From NCBI GenBank assembly GCA_910588135.1, contig CAJUOT010000006.1:17295-81294 (forward strand): 64,000 nucleotides of DNA. The letters run 5' to 3'. Positions 40,216 through 47,032 of the stretch are shown here, piece by piece. This DNA is from an uncultured Oscillospiraceae bacterium. GTDB taxonomy: Bacteria > Bacillota > Clostridia > Oscillospirales > Oscillospiraceae. The translations under genes and the position numbers were made by a program. The notes beneath the pieces were generated by a model. It ran no database searches. It had not been told where the DNA came from and was given only the letters and a program-made list of their open reading frames with translations. Numbering within the stretch: position 1 is the first letter of the stretch; each line of letters begins with the position of its first letter.

Positions 40216-40310
40216 CCCCCTGCGAGGGGCCGCGCGCCTCCGGCGGGGTTACTTTCTCTCACGCGAGAGAAAGTAACCAAAGAGCGCGCATAGGGGGTTC
40301 CCCCCTATGT
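40216..40310. repeat. Palindromic intergenic repeat
   Basis: The centre is a perfect 14-bp hairpin GGTTACTTTCTCTC (40247-40260), ACGC loop, and its exact complement (40265-40278). It is flanked by GCGCGC on both sides and followed at 40289-40309 by a second palindrome (CATAGGGGG/CCCCCTATG around TTC). The second palindrome resembles 30-43 of the window. Such hairpins recur between genes in this bacterial group as far as I know, and this copy follows relA. The rest of the spacer to 40490 shows no gene. Confidence 0.8.
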
Positions 40311-40490
40311 ATCCCCTTCTTCCTTTGAACACGCATCTCAATCATTTCCGGCGCCAGCGGATCGGGACTGGCTTCTTCCCTATTGGTGCTGCCGCTCGTG
40401 CCTGTTTACCGGACATGGCAGAGCCCACGGTTTTGCGCCTAAGTGGCGGGCTGTTCCCTCATTTACTAACGCAAAGGAGCCTGATTTCAA

Positions 40491-41714
40491 GTGTCAGAGC
40501 ATAAAATCCAGCCCCTGCTCTTCGGCGGCGACATCAACGTCTACAGCGTGGCCCGGGCCTTTCACGAGGCCTACGGGGTGAAGAGCATCGCCTTCGGCAA
40601 GTACGCCGCCACCTTCCCCTGCGCCTACAGCGCCATCATCGACTACCGGCCCTGCCTGGAAAACGAGGACGCGGCCGTGTTCCTCCAGAACGTGAAAAAC
40701 GTGGCGGCGGAGTGCCCGGACAAGACGGTGCTGGTCATCGGCTGCGGGGACAGCTATGTCAAGCTGGCCGCCCACCTCAAGGGGCAGTTCCCGGAGAATG
40801 TGAAGTGCAACTATATCAGCGGGGAACTGCTGGACAAGCTCACCGACAAGGAGCAGTTCTACGCCCTGTGCGACCAGTACGGCATCGACCACCCGGCCAC
40901 CTTCGTGTACTCGGGGGACATGGGCCATGAGTTCACGCTGCCCTGGGGCGCGCCCTTTGTGGCCAAGCCCGCCGACGGCGTGGCCTACTGGGCCACGGGG
41001 CACAGCGAGCTGAAAAAGGTGTACATCTGCCAGACGTGGAACGAGCTGCTCTCCGCCCTGGACCAGGTGTACGCCGCCGGCTATCCGGGAAAGATGATTT
41101 TGCAGGAGTTCATCCCCGGGGACGACACCTATATGCGGGTGCTCACCAACTACTCCGACCAGCACGGGAAAGTGAAGCTGATGTGCCTGGGCCATGTACT
41201 GTTGGAGGAGCACTCCCCCCACGGCATCGGCAACCACGCCGTCATCATCACCGAGCACGACCAGGGCCTGTGCGATCAAATACGGGGAATGCTGGAGGAC
41301 ATCGGCTATGCGGGCTTCTCCAACTTCGACATCAAGTACGACCAGCGGGACGGAAAATACAAGGCGTTCGAGATCAACACCCGGCAGGGCCGCAGCAACT
41401 ACTATGTCACCGGCTCGGGCCACAATATCGCCCAGTATCTGGTGGACGACCTGGTGGAGGGCCGGGAGCTGCCCCTGACGGTGGTAAACACCCGCTCCAT
41501 CTGGCGGATGATCCCCCGGCGGCTGGCCTGCCGGTTCATCCCCAGGCGCTACCACCAGGAGATGAAAGCCCTGTTCCGGGCCGGGGCCGACCACCACTCC
41601 ATGGAGTACCGCCCGGACTACACCGCCAAGCGCCTCTGGCGCGTCTGGAAAAACCACATTGGCTGCTGGGTCCGGTTCAACAAATACTGCGTCAGGCCAA
41701 AGGAGAATCCATGA
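40491..41714 (+). CDS. ATP-grasp amino-acid ligase resembling D-aspartate ligase (Asl)
   Basis: A 407-residue cytoplasmic ATP-grasp protein. It opens with LLFGGDINVYSVARAFHEAY and contains VIGCGDSYVKLA near 80, LQEFIPGDDTYMRVL near 205, MCLGHVLLEEHSPHGIGNHA near 228, and the metal/ATP-binding FDIKYDQRDGKYKAFEIN near 282 with RQGRSNYY following. This pattern is very like Enterococcus faecium Asl, which adds D-Asp to the side-chain amine of peptidoglycan precursors. The next gene is an aspartate/glutamate racemase, the expected supplier of D-Asp, and a Mur ligase follows. GTG start; the AAAGGAG site is 11 bases upstream, rather far. Substrate is inferred. Confidence 0.82.
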   Translation: MSEHKIQPLLFGGDINVYSVARAFHEAYGVKSIAFGKYAATFPCAYSAIIDYRPCLENEDAAVFLQNVKNVAAECPDKTVLVIGCGDSYVKLAAHLKGQFPENVKCNYISGELLDKLTDKEQFYALCDQYGIDHPATFVYSGDMGHEFTLPWGAPFVAKPADGVAYWATGHSELKKVYICQTWNELLSALDQVYAAGYPGKMILQEFIPGDDTYMRVLTNYSDQHGKVKLMCLGHVLLEEHSPHGIGNHAVIITEHDQGLCDQIRGMLEDIGYAGFSNFDIKYDQRDGKYKAFEINTRQGRSNYYVTGSGHNIAQYLVDDLVEGRELPLTVVNTRSIWRMIPRRLACRFIPRRYHQEMKALFRAGADHHSMEYRPDYTAKRLWRVWKNHIGCWVRFNKYCVRPKENP

Positions 41715-41752
41715 AACAGGAAACGAAACTGGGCGTGCTGGGCGGCATGGGC
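41711..41752 (+). pseudogene. Duplicated remnant of the racemase gene start
   Basis: An ATG overlapping the ligase stop (ATGA) opens a frame reading MKQETKLGVLGGMG, almost the same as the racemase start MSEQRLGVLGGMG 180 bases downstream. After 14 codons the similarity ends at a foldback insert. The remnant frame continues to 41899 without protein-like character. It looks like the original, translationally coupled racemase start, cut off by the insert. Confidence 0.75.
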
Positions 41753-41870
41753 CGCCCCACGCGGCTTCCGCCGCGCGGGGACCCCGAGAATTCTAAGCTG
41801 CTCGGGGCGAATGAATCGCCCCGGCAGCAGATTTTTGGCCATTGGCCAAAAATGGGCCCCATGCCGCGAT
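41742..41870. repeat. Foldback insert in the racemase start
   Basis: Outer arms are GCGGCATGGGCC (41742-41753) and GGCCCCATGCCGC (41855-41867), the latter an inverted copy of racemase codons. Between them lie hairpins: CCCCACGCGGC/GCCGCGCGGGG near 41755-41780, CTGCTCGGGGCGA/TCGCCCCG..AGCAG near 41798-41830, and ATTTTTGGCCA/TGGCCAAAAAT at 41831-41853. No ORF. Confidence 0.75.
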
Positions 41871-41891
41871 GTCAAGATTGGAGGCGTATCT

Positions 41892-42596
41892 ATGTCTGAG
41901 CAGCGTTTAGGGGTTCTGGGCGGCATGGGGCCCCAGGCCACCCAGGTATTCTATCAATTCGTGCTGGACCGCACCGACGCCGCCCGGGATCAGGACCATC
42001 TCCCCGCCGTCATCCTGTCCGACACCGGCATCCCCGACCGCACCGCCGCCATCCTCTCCGGCAGCACGGAGGAGCTCTACCAGCGGCTGCTGGGGGACGC
42101 GAAGCTGCTGGAGCAGTGCGGCTGCACCGTACTGGCCATCCCCTGCAACACCTCCCATTATTTCGCGGACAGGCTCCAGGGGGACATCGGCGTGCCCATT
42201 CTCCACATGATCCGGGAGACCGCCGCCGCCCTGGCCGCCCAGGGAAAACAGCGCCCCGCCATCCTGGGCACTGACGGCACCATCCGCACGGGGCTGTACC
42301 AGAAGGAGTGCGCCGCTCTGGGGCTGGAGGCGGTGGCCCCCGGTCCGGACGCCCAAAAGCTGGTGATGTCCATCATCTACGACGAGATCAAGCAGGGGGA
42401 GACGGGCAGCCGGGAGAAATTCGCCCGTATTGACCGCTCCATCCGGAAAACCGGGTGCGACTGCGCCATCCTGGCCTGCACCGAGCTGTCCGTGTTCTCC
42501 ACCTACCACACCCTGCCCTCCTTCTACCTGGACGCCATGGCTGTGCTGGCCCAGCGGGCGGTGGAGGCGTGCGGCTACCCCCTGCGCACCGTTTGA
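41892..42596 (+). CDS. Aspartate/glutamate racemase family protein
   Basis: A 234-residue PLP-independent racemase of the Asp/Glu/hydantoin family. Both catalytic Cys residues are there: IPCNTSHY near residue 86 and LACTELS near 196, with GVLGGMGPQAT at the N-terminus. It most resembles amino-acid/aspartate racemases (RacD/RacX). D-Asp would feed the Asl-like ligase encoded upstream. The start at 41892 has GGAGG 8-12 bases before it and begins exactly at the family's conserved N-terminus. Its 5' end is duplicated upstream with a foldback insert between the copies. Confidence 0.88.
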   Translation: MSEQRLGVLGGMGPQATQVFYQFVLDRTDAARDQDHLPAVILSDTGIPDRTAAILSGSTEELYQRLLGDAKLLEQCGCTVLAIPCNTSHYFADRLQGDIGVPILHMIRETAAALAAQGKQRPAILGTDGTIRTGLYQKECAALGLEAVAPGPDAQKLVMSIIYDEIKQGETGSREKFARIDRSIRKTGCDCAILACTELSVFSTYHTLPSFYLDAMAVLAQRAVEACGYPLRTV

Positions 42597-42608
42597 GGAG
42601 GTTCTGCC

Positions 42609-44135
42609 ATGGACTTGACCCGTTTCCCCCTGGGGGATTACTGCGCCCTGCTGGACGGCCTGGGCCTGCTGGCCGCCCCCCTGCCGCCCGCCCTGGACCT
42701 GGGCCGCACCGTAGCCCTGGTGTCCTGCAATTCCCGGCAGGTGGTTTCCGGCACCCTGTTTCTCTGCAAGGGCGCTCAATTCCGACCGGACTATCTGGCG
42801 GACGCCGCCCGCCGGGGGGCGTTCGCCTATGTCAGCGAAACCCCCTATCCGTCGGTGCCGCTGCCCTGCGTCCTGGTCCGAGATATCCGGCAGGCCATGG
42901 CCCGGCTGGCGGTGAAGTACTACAACCACCCATCCGAAAAGCTGAAGGTCATCGGCATCACCGGCACCAAGGGCAAGTCGTCCACCGCCTACTATTTGAA
43001 ACATATTTTGGATGGGTATCTGGCTCCCGAGGGGCGGACCTGCGGAATCATCTCGTCCATTGAGACCTGGGACGGGGTGGAGCGGTTCGAGTCCCACCTC
43101 ACCACCCCAGAGCCCCTGGAGCTCCAGCGGCATCTGGCCCGCGCCCTGGCCTCCGGGATGGAATACGTGGTGATGGAGGCGTCCTCCCAGGCGCTCAAAT
43201 ACCACCGCACCCTGGGCGTCCGGTTCGCCGCCGCCGCCTTTTTGAACATCGGCACCGACCATATCTCCCCCATTGAGCACCCGGATTTCGACGACTATTT
43301 CCACTCCAAGCTGAAGCTGTTCGCCCAGGCGGAGTTCTCCTGCGTCAACCTGGACTGCGACCACGCCGCCGAAGCCGTGGACGCCGCCCGGGCGGGTTGT
43401 CCCGCGGTGCTCACCTTCTCCCGGCATAACCCCGCCGCGGGCGTGTATGGCCGGGACGTGCGCAAGGTGGGCCGGGATATCCTGTTCCAGGCGGACGCCG
43501 CCCAGCTCTCCGGGCAGTACCGGCTGACGATGCCGGGGCTGTTCAACGTGGACAACGCCCTGGCGGCCATCGCCCTGTGCCTGGGGCTGCGCATTCCCCG
43601 TCAGGCCGTGGCGGACGGGCTGGCTCAGGCCCGCGTTCCCGGCCGCATGGAGGTGTATTCCAGCAGGGACGGGACCGTCACCGCCATTGTGGACTACGCT
43701 CACAACCGCATGAGCTTCGAAGCCCTGTTCCGCTCCGTCCAGCAGGAGTACCCCGGGCAGCGGGTGGTCACTGTGTTCGGCTGCCCGGGCAAGAAGGCCT
43801 TTGGCCGCCGCCGGGACCTGGGAGAAGTGGCCGGGGCGCACTCCGACCTGGTAATTCTCACCGAGGAGGACTCCGGCGAGGAGGACACCCTGTCCATCTG
43901 CCAGGAGATCGCCGCCCACGTGGCCTGCCAATGCCTCATCCAGCCCAACCGGGGAGAAGCCATCCGGCAGGCGGTGCTCAGCTGCGGAGAGCCCTCCGTC
44001 CTCCTCATCACCGGCAAGGGCGCGGAGACCCGGCAGAAGCGGGGGCGCGAGTATATCGACACCCCCTCCGACGTGGAGTACGTCCAGACGTTTTTGGGGG
44101 AGTGGGATGCCAGAAAGGGCCTGCGCAGCCCGTAG
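42609..44135 (+). CDS. MurE-like Mur ligase with non-standard amino-acid specificity
   Basis: A 508-residue Mur ligase: N-terminal UDP-MurNAc-peptide domain (SCNSRQVVSGTLFLCKGAQF near 36-55), ATP-binding GITGTKGKSST near 116, central VMEASSQALKYH near 190, FLNIGTDHISPIEHP near 209, C-terminal VDYAHNRMSFE near 361. MurE enzymes that add meso-DAP have DNPR in the C-terminal domain; here the position reads TEEDSGEED, closer to the acidic motif of L-Lys-type MurE. So it probably adds another amino acid or acts on another precursor. It follows the racemase by 12 bases with a GAGGAGG site. A true DNPR-type MurE is encoded at 44689. Confidence 0.88.
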   Translation: MDLTRFPLGDYCALLDGLGLLAAPLPPALDLGRTVALVSCNSRQVVSGTLFLCKGAQFRPDYLADAARRGAFAYVSETPYPSVPLPCVLVRDIRQAMARLAVKYYNHPSEKLKVIGITGTKGKSSTAYYLKHILDGYLAPEGRTCGIISSIETWDGVERFESHLTTPEPLELQRHLARALASGMEYVVMEASSQALKYHRTLGVRFAAAAFLNIGTDHISPIEHPDFDDYFHSKLKLFAQAEFSCVNLDCDHAAEAVDAARAGCPAVLTFSRHNPAAGVYGRDVRKVGRDILFQADAAQLSGQYRLTMPGLFNVDNALAAIALCLGLRIPRQAVADGLAQARVPGRMEVYSSRDGTVTAIVDYAHNRMSFEALFRSVQQEYPGQRVVTVFGCPGKKAFGRRRDLGEVAGAHSDLVILTEEDSGEEDTLSICQEIAAHVACQCLIQPNRGEAIRQAVLSCGEPSVLLITGKGAETRQKRGREYIDTPSDVEYVQTFLGEWDARKGLRSP

Positions 44136-44244
44136 CCGCGCTTTGGCTGCTCTCGACAGCTCCGCAACCAAAAGTTGCCCCATATTTGGTGGATGCAACC
44201 GGACCTTTTTGGTAGAATGAGGCTATCAAAAGGAGGGAACCATT

Positions 44245-44601
44245 ATGATACCACCCCGCACAGCTGTTCCGGCGCTGCTCATCCTGCTCATCAATGCCGC
44301 GCTTTTGGGGCTCTTCATCTGGCTGATTGTCCTGCTCATCCGCGCCCTGCTGAAGTACCTGCACTCCGGCCGGGAGGGCAAAACTCCCCCGGAGCAGGCC
44401 CGCAGTCTGGGCGAGGCCCTTAAGGCCCGCCGCGCCGCGGCAAACTACACCCAGGAATACGTGGCCGAGACGCTGGGGGTCAGCCGTCAGGCCGTCAGCA
44501 AATGGGAAAACGGCACATCCGAGCCCAGTACGGCCAACCTGATGGCCCTGGCCAAGCTGTACGCCCTGTCGGTGGACGAGCTGCTCTCCCCCGGCGAATA
44601 A
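44245..44601 (+). CDS. Membrane-anchored XRE-family regulator
   Basis: A 118-residue protein. A hydrophobic helix at about 8-35 (LLILLINAALLGLFIWLIVL) is followed by a linker and a Cro/C1-type helix-turn-helix at about 55-112 (YVAETLGVSRQAVSKWENGT). The DNA-binding domain would face the cytoplasm from the membrane. Such regulators may sense wall or membrane state; sitting between two Mur ligase genes, it could control them, but no operator is identified. An extended -10 (TGGTAGAAT, ends 44218) is upstream, and a strong terminator follows. Confidence 0.87.
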   Translation: MIPPRTAVPALLILLINAALLGLFIWLIVLLIRALLKYLHSGREGKTPPEQARSLGEALKARRAAANYTQEYVAETLGVSRQAVSKWENGTSEPSTANLMALAKLYALSVDELLSPGE

Positions 44602-44606
44602 ACGTA

Positions 44607-44641
44607 AAAACGCCCCTCCCGTCCGGCGGGAGGGGCGTTTT
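44607..44641 (+). terminator. Terminator after the XRE gene
   Basis: Perfect 11-bp stem CGCCCCTCCCG (44611-44621) / CGGGAGGGGCG (44627-44637) with A-run before and TTTT after. Confidence 0.93.
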
Positions 44642-44688
44642 CACGCCTGAATTCATAGAATGGGGAAACTCCACAAGGAGGTTCCCCC

Positions 44689-46128
44689 ATGAAGCTGTCC
44701 CAGCTGTTATCCGTTCTGGGCGCGGACTGCGCCCAGGAGGCGGAGATCACCGCCCTGGCCTGCGACTCCCGCGAGGTGGTCCCCGGCGCGCTGTTTGCCG
44801 CCCTGGAGGGCGCCCGCGCCGACGGCCGCGCCTATATCCCCGACGCCCTGAACCGGGGCGCCGCCGCCGTAGTCTGCGCCCCGCCCCTGCCGGAGGGCGT
44901 CCCCGGCGGGCTGGCCAGCGACCCCCGGGCCGCCCTAGCCCTGCTGGCGGCGGAATTCTACGGCCAGCCAGCCCGCTCCCTCACCCTCATCGCCATCACC
45001 GGAACCAAAGGCAAAACCACCACCGCCCACATGGTGCGGGAGATTTTGTCCGCCGCCGGGTACAAAACCGGCATGATCGGCACTCTGGGGGCCTATATCG
45101 GCCGGGAAAAGCTGTCCGAAGCCGCCAATACCACCCCTGAGCCCATCACGCTCCACCGCACCCTGCGGCAGATGGCGGACGCCGGGTGCTCCCACGTGGT
45201 GCTGGAGGCCTCCTCCCAGGCCATGAAGCTGCGCCGCCTTCACGGCCTCACCTTTGCCGCCGGCCTGTTCCTCAATCTGTCCCCCGACCACATCAGCCCG
45301 GTTGAGCACGCCAGCTTCGCCGAGTACCGCGCCTGCAAGGCCGCCCTGTTCCGACAGTGCCGCCTCGCCGTTGGCAATGGGGACGACCCCTCCTGGCCCG
45401 CCATGGCCGCCCAGCTCCCCCCCGGCGCCCCCGCGACCACCTTTGGCAGCGCGCCGGAGGCGCACGTCCGCGCCGTGGCCGTGGAGCCCGACCCGGACCG
45501 CCCCCTCTCCACCCGCCTCACCGTGGAGGGCGCGCCGCCCTATCACATCCCCCTCCCGGGGGCCTTCAACGCCGCCGACGCCCTGGCCGCCATCGCTCTG
45601 GCCCGCGCCCTGGACCTCAACGACGGCGCGGTGCGGGCAGGGCTGGCCAAAGCCTCCGTCCCAGGCAGAGCCCAGCGGGTCCCCGTGCCCGCCCCCTTCC
45701 AGGTGGTCATCGACTACGCCCACAACGGCGCCAGTTTTGACGCCATCCTCTCCGCCCTGCGGGAGCACCGGCCCCGTCGGCTCATCCTGGTGTTCGGCGC
45801 GGGGGGCGACCGGCCCAAGCTGCGCCGCGCGGATATGGCCCGCGCCGCCGCCCGGTGGGCGGACTACGCCGTCCTCACCGCCGACAACCCCCGCTCCGAG
45901 CCCGTGGAGGACATCTGCGCGGACATTGCCGCCGCCCTGGGAGAGCTTCCCCACGAGACCGTCCCGGACCGCCGCGAGGCCATCCGCCGCGCCCTGGACA
46001 TGGCCGGACCGGGGGACGTGGTGGCCCTGCTGGGCAAGGGTCACGAGACGTACATTGAGGAGAACGGCGTCCGCCGCCCCTTCTCCGAACGGCAGGTGGT
46101 GGACGAGTACTTCCGTGGGGATTGTTGA
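44689..46128 (+). CDS. murE: UDP-MurNAc-L-Ala-D-Glu:meso-diaminopimelate ligase
   Basis: A 479-residue MurE. N-terminal domain with ALACDSREVVPGALFAALEG near 24-43; ATP loop ITGTKGKTTTAHM near 105; VLEASSQAMKLRRLHGLTFA near 168; VIDYAHNGAS near 339; and the C-terminal TADNPRSEPVEDI near 401, whose DNPR Arg binds the free carboxylate of meso-DAP. So this enzyme makes the standard DAP tripeptide precursor. AAGGAGG lies 9 bases before the ATG. Its last codons overlap the -35 box of the small-ORF promoter downstream. Confidence 0.95.
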   Translation: MKLSQLLSVLGADCAQEAEITALACDSREVVPGALFAALEGARADGRAYIPDALNRGAAAVVCAPPLPEGVPGGLASDPRAALALLAAEFYGQPARSLTLIAITGTKGKTTTAHMVREILSAAGYKTGMIGTLGAYIGREKLSEAANTTPEPITLHRTLRQMADAGCSHVVLEASSQAMKLRRLHGLTFAAGLFLNLSPDHISPVEHASFAEYRACKAALFRQCRLAVGNGDDPSWPAMAAQLPPGAPATTFGSAPEAHVRAVAVEPDPDRPLSTRLTVEGAPPYHIPLPGAFNAADALAAIALARALDLNDGAVRAGLAKASVPGRAQRVPVPAPFQVVIDYAHNGASFDAILSALREHRPRRLILVFGAGGDRPKLRRADMARAAARWADYAVLTADNPRSEPVEDICADIAAALGELPHETVPDRREAIRRALDMAGPGDVVALLGKGHETYIEENGVRRPFSERQVVDEYFRGDC

Positions 46129-46153
46129 CATTCCCTGCCGAATGATGTAGGAT
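46125..46153 (+). promoter_or_regulatory. Promoter of the 28-codon ORF
   Basis: TTGACA (46125-46130) overlaps the murE stop codon. TAGGAT (46148-46153) follows after 17 bp. The start site should be near 46160. Confidence 0.8.
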
Positions 46154-46165
46154 ACATATGAGAAG

Positions 46166-46226
46166 TCCTGCCGGCAGGAACCTGGGAAACGACAGGCGGC
46201 TTGGCTACACCACCCGAGAGGGGGTG
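46166..46226 (+). promoter_or_regulatory. Structured leader with sequestered ribosome-binding site
   Basis: TCCTGCC/GGCAGGA is a 14-base palindrome at 46166-46179. A second hairpin CACCC (46211-46215) / GGGTG (46222-46226) includes the purine-rich GAGGGGGTG Shine-Dalgarno of the small ORF, so translation should be low unless the fold opens. Confidence 0.65.
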
Positions 46227-46232
46227 AAGCGT

Positions 46233-46319
46233 GTGCCTATTACGATCACATTCCATCCGTTTCATTTGACGGTAACGGTCAAGATCGCAAAAAGGGACAG
46301 CCGCCACTCTGCCAAGTGA
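46233..46319 (+). CDS. 28-residue peptide, candidate type I toxin
   Basis: A GTG start 7 bases after GAGGGGGTG opens a 28-codon frame. It begins MPITITFHPFHLTVTVKI, a hydrophobic/Thr-rich stretch, and ends in a charged tail RDSRHSAK. It has a near-consensus promoter, a structured leader, and a convergent antisense RNA overlapping its 3' end. This is the layout of type I toxin genes (Fst/TxpA/BsrG style), though the hydrophobic part alternates with polar residues and is more beta- than helix-like. An alternative GTG two bases earlier gives only 12 codons. It could instead be a leader peptide or regulatory RNA. I know of no characterised relative. Confidence 0.6.
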   Translation: MPITITFHPFHLTVTVKIAKRDSRHSAK

Positions 46320-46400
46320 CGGCTGTCTGCGCTTTGCGTAGCAGTTTTCCTTAGTTTGAGTTAAGCCGCTTACCCAGGGAAGAGCTCGCGGGGCTTCTCT
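46290..46400 (-). ncRNA. Candidate antisense RNA (antitoxin) convergent to the 28-codon ORF
   Basis: A minus-strand RNA of about 110 bases should start near 46400 from the promoter at 46407-46435 and end at the hairpin GACAGCCG (46296-46303) / CGGCTGTC (46320-46327), which on this strand is followed by a CCCTTTTTGCG tail. It would be fully complementary to the last eight to ten codons and 3' region of the small-ORF transcript. Confidence 0.65.
46296..46327. terminator. Hairpin shared by the convergent transcripts
   Basis: An 8-bp stem GACAGCCG/CGGCTGTC extended by CAC/GTG across a mismatch, loop TCTGCCAA. It covers the last codons and stop of the small ORF. The minus strand has a TTTTT tail after it; the plus strand does not, so the plus transcript likely continues to the hairpins near 46375-46405 or 46451-46494. 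Confidence 0.75.
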
Positions 46401-46406
46401 TTATTC

Positions 46407-46435
46407 ATTATAACCCGCCGCGCGCGCCCTGTCAA
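46407..46435 (-). promoter_or_regulatory. Perfect consensus promoter of the antisense RNA
   Basis: On the minus strand TTGACA (46435-46430) and TATAAT (46412-46407) match the sigma-A consensus fully with a 17-bp spacer. No protein-coding frame follows it, only the short RNA. Confidence 0.9.
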
Positions 46436-46450
46436 CCGCAAAAACCCGCC

Positions 46451-46494
46451 CCCTGTCCCGGCCAAATGTTTCCGCCGGGGCAGGGCTTTGTTTC
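46451..46494 (+). terminator. Terminator downstream of the small-ORF module
   Basis: CCCTGTCCCGG (46451-46461) pairs with CCGGGGCAGGG (46475-46485, one G-T pair), followed by CTTTGTTT. TTGTTT (46488-46493) and TTATAT (46511-46516), 17 bp apart, could be the promoter of the next gene. Confidence 0.65.
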
Positions 46495-46553
46495 CCTCCT
46501 TCGGGCAACATTATATCGAATGTGCGTTTGATATCAAGGAGGATGATGCATTG

Positions 46554-46955
46554 ATGCGGCAAACACAGACTTACAGCCTGAACCTGATCGACCCGGACGA
46601 CACCTTTTCCCCCGACCCCATCAACCAGAACACCCAGAAGCTGGAGGACCAGCTCGCCGCCCTGGGCGGCGCGGACACCGCCCTGGACAGCCGGGTCACC
46701 GCGCTGGAGGGCCACAAGCTCGCCGTGGGCAGCTACGCCGGAAACGGCAGCTCCTCCGCCCGAACCATCCGGCTGGGGTTCAAGCCCAGGGTCCTCTTCC
46801 TGGAGACGCGCAACGGCGGCCTGTGCATGGCCACCCAGGCCTTCCCCTACGGCTCCAGCGACGTGGCCATCACCGAAGACGGCTTCAGCGTGAAGAACGG
46901 CTCCTTTCACGGAAACACCTCCGGCCAGACCTACATCTACTTCGCCGTCAAGTGA
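46554..46955 (+). CDS. Small phage-tail-like protein
   Basis: A 133-residue protein without signal peptide. The N-terminus (YSLNLIDPDDTFSPDPINQN near 6-25) followed by a short predicted coiled coil (KLEDQLAALGGADTALDSRV) and a beta-rich C-terminal half (about 55-133) resembles short phage or tailocin tail-fibre proteins. AAGGAGG lies 10 bases before the ATG; a TTG one codon earlier is also possible. No other phage gene is near, so it is a solitary remnant or has been adopted. Function is unknown. Confidence 0.6.
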   Translation: MRQTQTYSLNLIDPDDTFSPDPINQNTQKLEDQLAALGGADTALDSRVTALEGHKLAVGSYAGNGSSSARTIRLGFKPRVLFLETRNGGLCMATQAFPYGSSDVAITEDGFSVKNGSFHGNTSGQTYIYFAVK

Positions 46956-46967
46956 AAACGCGAAAAA

Positions 46968-47000
46968 CGGCCCCCCGGATTTCTCCGGGGGGCCGCCTTT
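46968..47000. terminator. Terminator between convergent genes
   Basis: Perfect 11-bp stem CGGCCCCCCGG (46968-46978) / CCGGGGGGCCG (46985-46995), loop ATTTCT, then CCTTTT; an A-run lies on the left for the minus strand. Confidence 0.9.
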
Positions 47001-47032
47001 TGCTCGCGTATCCGCGTCTCAGCCTAGCTCAA

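Noticed and set aside
40311..40490. Short plus-strand frame between the palindromic repeat and the ATP-grasp gene (40307-40504)
   Set aside because: No ribosome-binding site, atypical composition and overlap with the next gene; judged non-coding.
41907..44198. Minus-strand open frame of 763 codons opposite the racemase and Mur ligase
   Set aside because: Gly/Val/His-rich shadow of genes with clear catalytic motifs on the plus strand.
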